DNA of 64,000 nt from Maniola hyperantus (lineage: Eukaryota; Arthropoda; Insecta; Lepidoptera; Nymphalidae), in the NCBI RefSeq assembly GCF_902806685.2, contig NC_048554.1, positions 4,588,001-4,652,000 on the forward strand, read 5' to 3'. The position numbers and the translations under genes are program-made. Shown here piece after piece: positions 1 through 8,297 of this stretch; the stretch's first letter is position 1, and each line of letters begins with the position of its first letter. The notes beneath the pieces were generated by a model that had not been told where the DNA came from, searched no databases, and was given only the letters and a program-made list of their open reading frames with translations.

Positions 1-248
1 CTTTTTTTATATATTGGTCCAGTTTTTGCAATTTTTAGTTTATTCGGAAAGGTGCCTTCGTCAAATGATTGGTTAATTAAAGATGTCAAGGGATATGTTA
101 ATTGATTAATGCATGTCTTGACTAGTGTCATAGGTATTTCGTCTACACCGTAGCTGCGTTTGTTTTCAAGGTTACGAATAATGCCATGTATTTCCTTTTC
201 TGTAGCGGGCGATAGGTAAAATGAGTTGAGAACCGGTTTTTGCACAAA
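1..248 (-). pseudogene. LINE reverse-transcriptase fragment (runs off the window)
   Basis: Read on the minus strand from about 248 down to 1, one frame stays open for about 80 codons. It reads as the region just before the RT fingers of a non-LTR retrotransposon: an SFYLSPATEKEI stretch, then NKRSYGVDEIP, PLTSLINQSF, GTFPNKLKIAK and finally GPIYKK. The same landmark order (GIDEIP, LIN.SF, G.FP..LK.A...PIYKKG) is known from Jockey/CR1-type LINEs. The fragment continues beyond the window, so its full length and integrity are unknown. It ends where the transporter-array upstream homology begins (about 250). Confidence 0.8.
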
Positions 249-410
249 GCGAATTAATTAGAAATATGTTTTAAACGTGTTTGAGTTTTACTCTATTATA
301 TATATAGATAAGGCAGTTTTTTTAATGAGAATAATCAAAAATTAAAATTTCTTGTTCTTCGTGTTTAAGATAACGATTTAAATGCATACATAATCAGTGC
401 GTGTCTGTAC

Positions 411-483
411 ATCATTATCATCATGATCAACCCATCGTCGGCTCACTACAAAACACCGGTCTTTTCTCAGAGAGTCTATAACA
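411..483 (-). repeat. Short SINE 3'-end fragment with target duplication
   Basis: This is the 3' end of the tRNA-derived SINE family seen full-length at 52776-53096, in reverse orientation (ATCATTATCATCATGATCAA at its left). It is flanked by TGTCTGTAC (402-410) and TGTCTGTAT (484-492). The equivalent upstream region of transporter copy 3 (around 7806-7817) has a single TGTCTGTAC and no insert. It is therefore an insertion specific to the copy-1 unit. Confidence 0.75.
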
Positions 484-492
484 TGTCTGTAT

Positions 493-1087
493 GGTTTTAA
501 TAAAATCAACTAATTTAATTTTAAAGTAGGTGGATTTATTTTATTTTAGGCTTTCCAGCTAATTGCTTATTTAATTAGTTATGTTCCTAAGCTCTCTTTT
601 ACCTCATTTTCTCCAAACATAATTTAAGCATCAAAACAAATAGTATATAAAGAACATTAAATATTCGAGTATAGTTATACGAGTATAGTAATAGGTAACA
701 TTATATTTTTATAATTTTTTAGTCTTTACCTACACTTCAAGGAAATTACTAAATAAATTTAAATACATATCAAAAATTGCGTAACCGGCAGGAATCGAAC
801 CTGCATCTTCTGGGTTCTGTGTATTTAAAATTATTTAACATTATATTTTTAACATAATATGTCCAAGTATTTCATTTTGTATCGGGGCTTTGCAAAAATA
901 TTTTGCTTACGCACAGAGGTAGATTAAATACTTACATTTAAGGCGGTTGGAATTTTAATAAAATACTGTTTTTCCTTATTTACTTCTTTGTCAAAGCAAA
1001 ACCTAAATATTGATAGACTCAGAAATATTTCCGACAATTCAAACGAATTCGCGGACATTTGCTAGTTTTGCATCATTAAAATTTTAC
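493..1087 (+). promoter_or_regulatory. Upstream region of transporter copy 1, duplicated in the array
   Basis: No gene is seen. Much of this stretch recurs upstream of copies 3 (about 7660-8297) and 4 (about 12310-13588). Shared landmarks are a TTTAATAAAATCA block, a TTTGCAAAAA/GGCACAGAGG block, and a segment 100-170 bp before the ATG containing ATTTCCGA...TTCAAAC.AATTCGCGG. Such shared upstream DNA is expected to hold the promoter. I see no TATA box at a fixed place. A TCAGT/TCAGA initiator-like word recurs near 1018 and 8125, but transcription start sites cannot be fixed from this. Confidence 0.5.
779..822 (-). other. tRNA-like 3' half (T-arm), probable SINE remnant
   Basis: The minus strand shows a perfect 5-bp T-stem around a TTCGATT loop (GCAGG TTCGATT CCTGC) followed by CGGTTACG. 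This resembles the 3' half of a tRNA with a polymerase III B box. No matching D-arm, anticodon arm or A box is present, so it is not a tRNA gene. A decayed SINE or tRNA fragment is the simplest reading. Confidence 0.45.
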
Positions 1088-1093
1088 GATAAG
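1088..1093 (+). promoter_or_regulatory. Conserved GATAAG motif upstream of copy 1
   Basis: GATAAG lies 78 bp before the ATG within a TTTTACGATAAGGT context. The equivalent site is kept upstream of copies 3 and 4. GATA factors drive midgut and fat-body genes in insects, so a GATA site would suit a sugar transporter. This is an inference from a 6-bp word in alignable sequence, and chance or shared descent would also explain it. Confidence 0.35.
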
Positions 1094-1165
1094 GTGCTTT
1101 ATTTCGTCGCGTCTTTTCGTAACTTGAGTATTTGGACGACAGACAACGAAAAAAACCTCATGACA

Positions 1166-3593
1166 ATGGAACAATTATACGAAAAAGATTTTCCTACTAC
1201 CAGCAGCACCACAAAAACTTCATGGAAACCACTATTAAGGCAGGTGAGGATTCCGTTTCTATTGTATTTTTACCCGACTGCGGCGAAGCCCATAGGAGAA
1301 ATGTGTTTGACCGGTATGTATCGTTCTTATGTCCGCTTGTAGCTACGCAACGGCCCAACCAATTTTGATAAGTGATACGTTATTTAATTCGTCTTTACGG
1401 CTCGAATGTCACTGGGTACATAAAATTGAAAAATTAAAATGACGGATTTTATGTGCTTCGATGTGCGAGCTGAACAAATACTTTTCTCATAGACCATCAA
1501 GGGGGGTATCAAAATAAAGGACTTTAAAGGGCAAGTACGAAAGTAAATACAATTTATATGTTTGAAAATAGTTTGGAGTCACAAATAACTACACTGGTGT
1601 TACAATGTGTTACTGCTTAACTAGTTAACCTGTGTACAAATGGTGGTAGATTATTAAAGATCCCTTCCCACTCCACTCTAATCCATTCCAAATAAACCCC
1701 CTCCCCTCCTTTCCCCTTCCCTTTAATTGTAATTTGTAACACTAATTTAACTTTCCAACGCCAAATTCTATAGTTAATAAAGGACTAGGTATATTAAAGT
1801 TGCACTAAAACCAGGAAACAAAACCAAGTACATATTTAAAAAAACTAAAAAAACCTGACTGCTAATAAATAGTAGGTAACTGGTAACTGAAAAGCAAAAA
1901 ACAAGCTTTGTATTCTATGAAATAGAAATTGATTTTATTGTGGTCCTCTATAATAATTGTTATAGATCGTGACAGGTCGAAATGGCAATCAGGGTATGAG
2001 GAGGGGGGAGTCCCCACACACCCACCCGTCATCCGCGCTTGCACGCACCGGGTTCACACATACTTAGTTTCTTTGATTATAATTTTTTTCACTTGCAGAT
2101 GTTTGTATGCAGTGGAATAACATTAAATTCTCTTATTCATGGATTATTTTTTGGTGCTCCGACAGTTTTCGTTCCACAAATACGAAAACAAGCAAATTCA
2201 ACTGAAGCTATTAGCATGGAAACAGCGTCCTGGTTGGGTGAGCTTATTTATATATAATTTACCCACATAGAACTATTTGTAAAACAAATTTTTATTTTTA
2301 ACTTTTATTTCAGTGTCAGGCTCTAGCTATGGATCTCTTCCATGGGCTTTAATTTTACCCATAATTGCAGAAAGATTTGGAAGAAAAGTACCATTCATTA
2401 TTTTATGGATTAATACACTTGTATCTGTTTTGTTATTTTATTTTAGTACAAGTATCACTGAACTTTTAATAAGTGGGTTTTTACAAGGAATGATCCCCAC
2501 AATACAATTAACGATCACTATCATGATACTCACCGAATATACGTCTCCTAACTACAAAGGCATATTTCTTACTTTTAAAAGTGCAACAATTTTTTGGGGT
2601 ATATGGATTTCAAATGCCGTTGGAACATTTTACCATTGGAAAAATATTGGTATATTGATATTTGTTTGCTGTATCTATAATATGAGCATGTTATTTTGGC
2701 CCGAGTCACCTCTTTGGTTGGCCACTAAGGGACGTTTTGAAGAATGTGCCAAATGTAATCGCTGGTTAAAGGGAGACGACAAAGATTCTGAAGAAGAACT
2801 TAAGCAACTCATACATTCGCAAAAAGAGAATTTAAGACAAAAACAAGAACGTCACTTAGATAAACAAAAGCACTATGTTATTAAATTGTATAACTCAATA
2901 ACGGATAAAAGGTTTTACAAACCGTTAATGTTTTGTCTACTTACAACATGCCTTTACCATTCTTCAGGAAAATTGGCCTGTACAGGGTATGCTATAGATA
3001 TTATTAAAACAATTACTTTAAGTGAAACAACAGCATATGAAGGAATGCTAGTATTAGATGGTATTACAGTGCTTGGAATGTATATCGGCGTTTTTCTTAA
3101 TAAGATCCTAAAACGGCGTACAATGTTATTAGGCACATCGTCTATAGGAGCCATGTTTCTGTTTATTTTGTCAACTTATTTATATTTAGTACATTTGAAA
3201 TTTATATCCGAAAACAAATACTTAACTTTATTCATTTTGACGGGTTTTTCAATTACTATAAGTTGCGGTCCTATGATAATGTGTGGCTGTTTGGCTAGCG
3301 AAATGACACCTATAAAGTACAGAAGTTTGTTCTTAGGTGTTTTCGCATTATTGGCTAATGTTGTTATGGCTATAGCGTTAAAAATTTTTCCTTATTTATT
3401 AATATATTTTGACTCGCACGGAACATTTTTATTCAGTGCTATAACATTGTCAGTATTTATTAGTATTAGTTACAAGGTTATGCCCGAAACAAAAAATAAA
3501 ACAATTTTAGAAATAGAGAAATGTTTTTCAGATAAGAATAATGTTTCAAAAGAAGAAGTTGAATTGATAAAACAAGTGTGTGATAAAAACTAA
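1166..3593 (+). CDS. Sugar transporter (MFS, SLC2/Tret1-like), copy 1
   Basis: Three exons: 1166-1243, 2099-2237 and 2314-3593. Introns are 855 and 76 bp, with donors GTGAGG and GTGAGC and acceptors TTGCAG and TTTCAG. The predicted protein is 498 residues, the usual SLC2 length. The cytosolic N-terminus is exon 1 (1-26). TM1 lies at about 32-51, with an N-glycosylation site NST (59-61) in the first outer loop. The loop 2-3 signature ERFGRK is at about 92-97, TEYTSPNYKG at 146-155, PESP at 202-205 followed by a charged central loop, SEMTPIKYR in the second half, and PETK at 463-466. The expected role is facilitated uptake of a hexose or trehalose across the plasma membrane; the substrate cannot be told. 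The ATG at 1166 matches copies 3 and 4; an in-frame ATG at 1160 would add two residues. Confidence 0.9.
1266..1480 (+). repeat. Dispersed CCCGACTGCGGCGAAGCCC-type repeat in intron 1
   Basis: The same sequence recurs at 38410-38620 and 39655-39790. It begins CCGACTGCGGCGAAGCCCA, continues through TATGTCCGCTTGTA.CTAC and CAACGGC.CAACCAATTTTG, and in the longer copies reaches GTCACTGGGTAC. It looks like a non-autonomous mobile sequence; I cannot assign its class. Confidence 0.6.
1962..2050 (+). repeat. Half of a CGCGACAGGTCGAGATGG foldback MITE
   Basis: GTGACAGGTCGAAATGGCAA followed by a GC-rich core matches the left half of the foldback elements at 32790-32979, 47971-48125 and 50654-50811. The right inverted repeat is missing. 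It lies only 49 bp before exon 2 of copy 1. Confidence 0.6.
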
Positions 3594-3634
3594 AAATTAT
3601 ATTTCCATCAGTACATTTTGAGTAAGTAAAATGT

Positions 3635-3776
3635 GGCGGAAATATCTACGCACCTCGCTGGAATGCGCTTCCCCTCGTGCTTCCCCGCAGCTCACCCTTT
3701 TTCGCCTATCCAGTACCGGTGCCAAGGCGAGCGCGTTGCATGACGTCACTAAGCCAGGTTCGCAGATTTTTCCGCC
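3635..3776. mobile_element. Small MITE in the 3' UTR of copy 1
   Basis: It has imperfect 25-bp terminal inverted repeats: GGCGGAAATATCTACGCACC at the left and, read in reverse complement, GGCGGAAAAATCTGCGAACC at the right (about 21 of 25 match). It interrupts the block TTTTGAGTAAGT...TTTGTACTT that is continuous after copies 2, 3 and 4, so it inserted after duplication. The internal sequence is GC-richer than its surroundings and has no coding capacity. I could not identify a clean target duplication. Confidence 0.6.
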
Positions 3777-3985
3777 GGCTTATAATTTTAAGGTTTGTAG
3801 TTTGTACTGTTGGATGTTTGTACTTACTTTAATAATAAGATTTAATTAATTTAAAATATACTTTTGTTTTTACTTTTAATAGATGTTTTTTTATTTATCC
3901 TTTTAAAGTTCCGCATAAATTGGCTAGCACAAACCATCCTCAAATAACACCAACAATCACATACTTCTTCAAAACTTCAAACTCG

Positions 3986-4510
3986 TTGGCGAGAGGAGCC
4001 TCAAATTGTGCTGTTTCCATTGATTTTTTTTTTTTCTACCATTGATTTTGTTTCCATTGATGACGGAAAAAACGTTATCTGTGCGTCTTACCCCTTCCCT
4101 CTAACCGTACGGCTCACCTCACCCCGAGAGAGGCCGGGTGAATTTTTTTTTGTCAAAACCGGAAAGTCGACGTTTGGAATTATGCCTATTTTGCCAAAAG
4201 AAAACTTTTTTTTACACAAACTAAAGACATATGAAATGATTATGAGGTGTGTGACATGTAGTTGTATAATTTTACAGTTTCCTAGTTTCTATACGCCTCA
4301 AAATTTTCCCTAAAATATAGAATTTTCAAGAGCCATAACTTTGAAATAAATACAATTTTACTATACTATTGTTTGTTGTTTTGGGGCATAGATACTGGAT
4401 AGATAAATCGGTATATGGCTTAGTTATAGATCTAGAACAACAAAGAATAAAATAATAGGCGTAATACGTTTGTGAAGAGAGAAACGCATAAGATGGGCCA
4501 CCTTACAACT
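3986..4510. other. Unclassified insertion in the 3' flank of copy 1
   Basis: The 3' flanks of copies 1 and 4 align on both sides (AATCACATA... before, CGATACAATC.AGATTTTATG after), but copy 1 carries about 0.5 kb more. The insert holds a T-run, a block CACCTCACCCCGAGAGAGGC, and AT-rich DNA. A 101-codon open frame inside it shows no recognisable domain. I cannot name the element. Confidence 0.4.
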
Positions 4511-4619
4511 TTGTCGCGATACAATCCAGATTTTATGCGACATAAAGTTTATACAATCCACTAGAACAATACCGCAATTAGGCGCAAAGTTTTGAGGCTT
4601 TTAGGTCAACAGATCATTT

Positions 4620-4927
4620 CTTCTTCTTCTTCTTTGTCGTATCACTCTTGGCAGAGCGGTCGTGGTCATCACGAAGCAACGTCTTTGAGGGCAGATGTTA
4701 TATGCCTCATGAGCATTCGCCATTTCTCCCTGCTGGCTGACAGCCTGGTACACTCGTGCAAAGGACCGCCCACAGCAGACTTAATTTGGTCGGTCCCTCG
4801 CATGGGTGACCTTCCTCGCCCTCTGGTGCCCTCCACCTTGCCCTGCACGACAAGACGCTCAATCGAGTCACTCTCACGCCGGGAGACGTGTCCGAAGAAT
4901 TTTAATATGCGACTCTGTACTATAATT
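4620..4927 (-). pseudogene. 5'-truncated LINE 3' end with 14-bp target duplication
   Basis: The minus strand encodes the C-terminal tail of a non-LTR retrotransposon ORF2: FFGHVSRRESDSIERL, then GKVEGTRGRGRSP, then a short stretch ending REKWRMLMR. It ends in a (GAA)n-like 3' tail. The insert is flanked by perfect direct repeats TCAACAGATCATTT (4606-4619 and 4928-4941). The empty site with one TCAACAGATCATTT is present in the 3' flank of copy 4 at 28612-28625. This is a classic target-primed insertion after the duplication. Confidence 0.85.
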
Positions 4928-5315
4928 TCAACAGATCATTTGGAGTGTTATAAAAGCCAAGCAGTAAGAACCCTTCTGCGGCGAACAGCTGGGATTATGG
5001 CTATTATATTTTATTGGATCGCTTGGATTTTTACTTTCCATACTCTTGCTTGGTTTTTTGGTTGCCAACCATTTTTAGGGTTCTGTAACCAGGAATGCTT
5101 ATAGCTTCGTTCAGTTCTTCCGTCTGTCTAACGTGTCAGAGCAACATTTGATATATTTAAGCAATAGTTATTGAAAGTTTATTGTTACCGTTATGATATA
5201 GAAGTATACCGCTATCGTATAGAAGTATGACTGAAGTAGTAGTAGCCGCGATTTTATTAACGTGGATATAGGTTTTCAAAAAAAAACTACTAACTTTAGG
5301 TTTTTTTACTTGCAG

Positions 5316-6804
5316 ATGTTTGTGTGCAGTGGAGTAACGTTACACTTTCTTATTTATGGATTATTTTTTGGTGCTCCGACAGTTTTTGTTCCGCAAATAC
5401 GGAAACAAGAAAATTCAACTGAAGCCATTAGCACGGAAACAATGTCATGGTTATGTGAGTTCATTTATAAATTACACACTCGTCACTTTTAGTAAATACA
5501 AATTTTTATTTTAAACTTTTATTTCAGTTTCAGGTTCTGGTTACGGATCTCTTCCATGGGCTTTAATTTTACCTATAATTGCAGAAAGATATGGAAGAAA
5601 AGTACCATACATTATTATATGGATTAATACATTTGTATGTGTTTTATTATTCTATTTTAGTACAAGTGTCATTGAACTTTTGATAAGTGGGTTTTTACAA
5701 GGAATGATCCCCGCAATACAATCTACGGTGGGTATCATGGTACTCACCGAGTACACATCTCCCAACTACAGAGGCATATTTCTTACTTTTAAAAGTGCAA
5801 CATTTTTTTGGGGTATATGGATTTCAAACGCCATTGGAACATTTTACCATTGGAAAAATATTGGCATATTGATATTTATTTGCTGTATCTATAATATGAG
5901 CATATTATTTTGGCCCGAGTCACCTCTTTGGTTGGCAACTAAGGGACGTTTTGAAGAATGCGCCAAATGTCATCGCTGGTTAAAAGGAGACGACAAAAAT
6001 TCTGAAGAAGAACTTAAGCAACTCATATATTTGCAAAAAGAAAATTTAAGACGAAAACAAGAACGTCAATTACATAAACAAAAGCACTATGTTTTTAAAC
6101 TGTATTACTCACTATTGGATAAAAGGTTTTATAAACCGTTAATATTTTGTCTACTAACATCGTGCTTTTATAATTTTTCAGGAAAATTGGCCTGTACAGT
6201 ATATGTTATAGATATTATTAAAACAATTACTTTAAGTGAATCAACAGCGTACGAAGGAATGCTTGTATTAGATGGTATTACAGTGCTTGGAATGTATGTT
6301 GGCGTTTTTCTTAGTAAGTTTCTAAAACGGCGTACATTGTTATTAAGCTCATCGTGTATAGGAGTAATGTTTTTGCTTATTTTATCGGCCTATTTATATT
6401 TAGTGCATTTGAAAGTCATATCAGAAAACAAATACTTAACTTTATTCATTTTGACAGGCTTTTCAATAACAATAAGTTGCGGTCCTATGATAATGTGTAG
6501 TTGTCTGGTTAGCGAAATGACACCTATAAAATACAGAAGTTTGTACTTAGCTATTTTCGCATTATTGACTAACGCTGTTATGGCTATTGTGTTAAAAGTG
6601 TTTCCATATTTATTTATATATTTCAACTCGCACGGAACATTTTTGTTCTGCGCTATAACATCGTCAGTATTTATTAGTATTCTTTACAAGGTTTTGCCCG
6701 AAACAAAAAATAAAACAATTCTAGAAATAGAAAAATGTCTTACAGACAAGAACAATGTTTTAAAAGAAGAAGTTGAATTGATAAATTTTAGAACAAGTGT
6801 GTAG
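5316..6804 (+). CDS. Sugar transporter (MFS, SLC2/Tret1-like), copy 2, no own first exon found
   Basis: Exon 2 (5316-5454) and exon 3 (5528-6804) are intact, with a 73-bp intron, donor GTGAGT and acceptor TTTCAG. Open codons cover about 471 residues. All family landmarks are present: NST in the first outer loop, AERYGRK, TEYTSPNYRG, PESP, SEMTPIKYR and PETK. The C-terminus ends LINFRTSV. I read 3594-5315 for a copy of the 26-codon first exon (MEQL...SWKPLLRQ) and found none. Exon 2 starts in phase 0 with an ATG, so translation could begin there (losing only the cytosolic N-terminus), or exon 1 of copy 1 could be spliced to it. It may also be a non-expressed copy, though the long intact frame argues against old decay. 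It most resembles copy 3. Confidence 0.8.
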
Positions 6805-6957
6805 TTAAAAATGTATTTCCTTCAGTTCCACGTTTTGAGTAAGTAATTTTGAGAATACCCGCATGTTTGTACTTTAATAATATTTAAGTAATCAATTAAA
6901 AATGTGCTTTAGTTTTACTTTTAATAGATATTTTCTTAATATCCTTTTACGATTTCT

Positions 6958-7133
6958 GAGCCTCAATAGCTCAACCGGTATAGGAGTGGACTGAAAACCG
7001 AAAGGTCGACGGTTCAAATCCCGCCCGTTACACTATTGTCGTACCTACTCCTAGCACAAGCCTGACGCTTAATTGGAGAGGAAAGGGGAATACTAGCCAT
7101 TTAATGTGGCTAATATTCTTTAAAAAAAAAAAA
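6958..7133 (+). repeat. tRNA-Phe-derived SINE
   Basis: The head has A box AATAGCTCAACCGGTATAGG, anticodon-arm-like ACTGAAAACC and B box GGTTCAAATCCCG, which resembles a tRNA-Phe (GAA). A body ending in CTAATATTCTTT and a poly-A tail follow. Relatives lie at 13714-13894 and, inverted, 55449-55625. The matching site after copy 3 (about 11150) is empty, so this copy arrived after copies 2 and 3 separated. Confidence 0.8.
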
Positions 7134-7333
7134 CAAAGAATCCATACAAAATGATAAAAATAAAACCCTTATTTGCAAATTTGTTGATCTGTCGGTCACA
7201 TCTGCATATTAACATCTCGGTAAGAGCTGCTTACTATTGTATCAAGGCTGATGGACGTTATTATCCAGTTATTTTTTTTAATTTTACGTTTTCCTGAACA
7301 ACTACTGGGCTGATTTTAATAAGTTTTTTGTAA
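7134..7333. other. Copy-2 3' flank homologous to the copy-3 flank
   Basis: TCCATACAAAAT...AAAATAAAACCCTTA and the word TCGGTCACAT recur after copy 3 (11156-11220), showing that the duplicated unit includes this flank. No gene is seen. Confidence 0.55.
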
Positions 7334-7540
7334 TCATCATCATCAACCGATAGACGTCCACTGCTGGACATATGTCTCTTGTAGGGACCTCCACAGGCCA
7401 CGGTCTTGCACCGCCGCCATCCAACGGCTCCCTGCTACTCGTCTGAAGTCGTCCGTCAACCTAGTGGGGAGTCTTCCAACGCTGCGCCTTCCGGTGCGTG
7501 GTCATCATTCCTGCACCTTATTATACAGCAGCCTCTTATT
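7334..7540 (-). pseudogene. LINE 3'-end fragment
   Basis: The minus strand encodes a short ORF2 C-terminus (RRSVGRLPTRLTDDF, VAGSRWMAAVQDRGLW, then YVQQWTSIG and stop) and ends in a (TGATGA)n tail. Related ends lie at 39821-39880, 40331-40450 and 62505-62622. Only the tail of the element is present. Confidence 0.75.
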
Positions 7541-8192
7541 ACACACGTATTACCCAGAGTAGGTTCTTAGATAAAATGTTCTAAGGCCACCACTAGCTAG
7601 GGAGCCTGCAGCAGCGGTTTTTTGAATGCTAATCCAACTCGCACTTGACCGGTTTTTTTAAACTGCATAAACGTGTTTAGTATCAAATACAGATTAAGCA
7701 GTTATATAAATGACAATCAAAAACAAGTGGTGTGTAACAAAATATGTAAATATTTCTTGTTATTTTTGTTTAAGATTACGAATTAAATGCATTCAAGTTC
7801 ACTGTATGTCTGTACGGTTTTAATAAAATCAGCTTATTTATATTTAAAGTGAGTTTATTTTATTTTAGCCCTTCAAGCTTATAATATAATAAATTATGTA
7901 CCTAAGCTCTCTTTTCGTTCATTTTCTCCAAAGACAATATACGAGTAAGTAACATATTTTGACATAATATATCTAAGTATTTATATACATTTTATATACA
8001 TATATGGGGGCTTTGCAAAAAGATTTCGATAAGGCACAGGGGCAGATTGTATTTTAATTTTAATCAAACCCTGTCTTGTCTTAATTTACCTGTATTTTAA
8101 AGCAAACCCTAAAAATCGTGGGACTCAGTAATTTCCGATGATTTAAACAAATTCGCGGATATCTGCTAATTTTACACCATTGAACTTTTTAT

Positions 8193-8198
8193 GATAAG
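8193..8198 (+). promoter_or_regulatory. Conserved GATAAG motif upstream of copy 3
   Basis: GATAAG lies 105 bp before the ATG, in the block aligned with 1088-1093 and 13484-13489. Confidence 0.35.
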
Positions 8199-8297
8199 AT
8201 ACCTCCTTCATTATTTTGTCGTCATTTTGTAACTTGATTAGGTATTTGAACGACAAATAAGCTTGCATTAACACGTTAATTCAAACAACCCTTAACA

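Noticed and set aside
2954..3154. Minus-strand frames inside transporter exon 3
   Set aside because: Same shadow occurs at the same place in several copies (6390-6626, 10597-10833, 26926-27123); it follows from codon usage of the plus-strand gene.
4592..5104. 170-codon plus-strand open frame
   Set aside because: It lies antisense over the LINE 3' end whose minus-strand reading gives recognisable ORF2 tail motifs; the plus frame is a shadow.
6970..7032. tRNA-Phe gene candidate
   Set aside because: The head resembles tRNA-Phe, but the acceptor stem does not pair and a SINE body with poly-A follows; the same structure occurs at 13714 and 55449.
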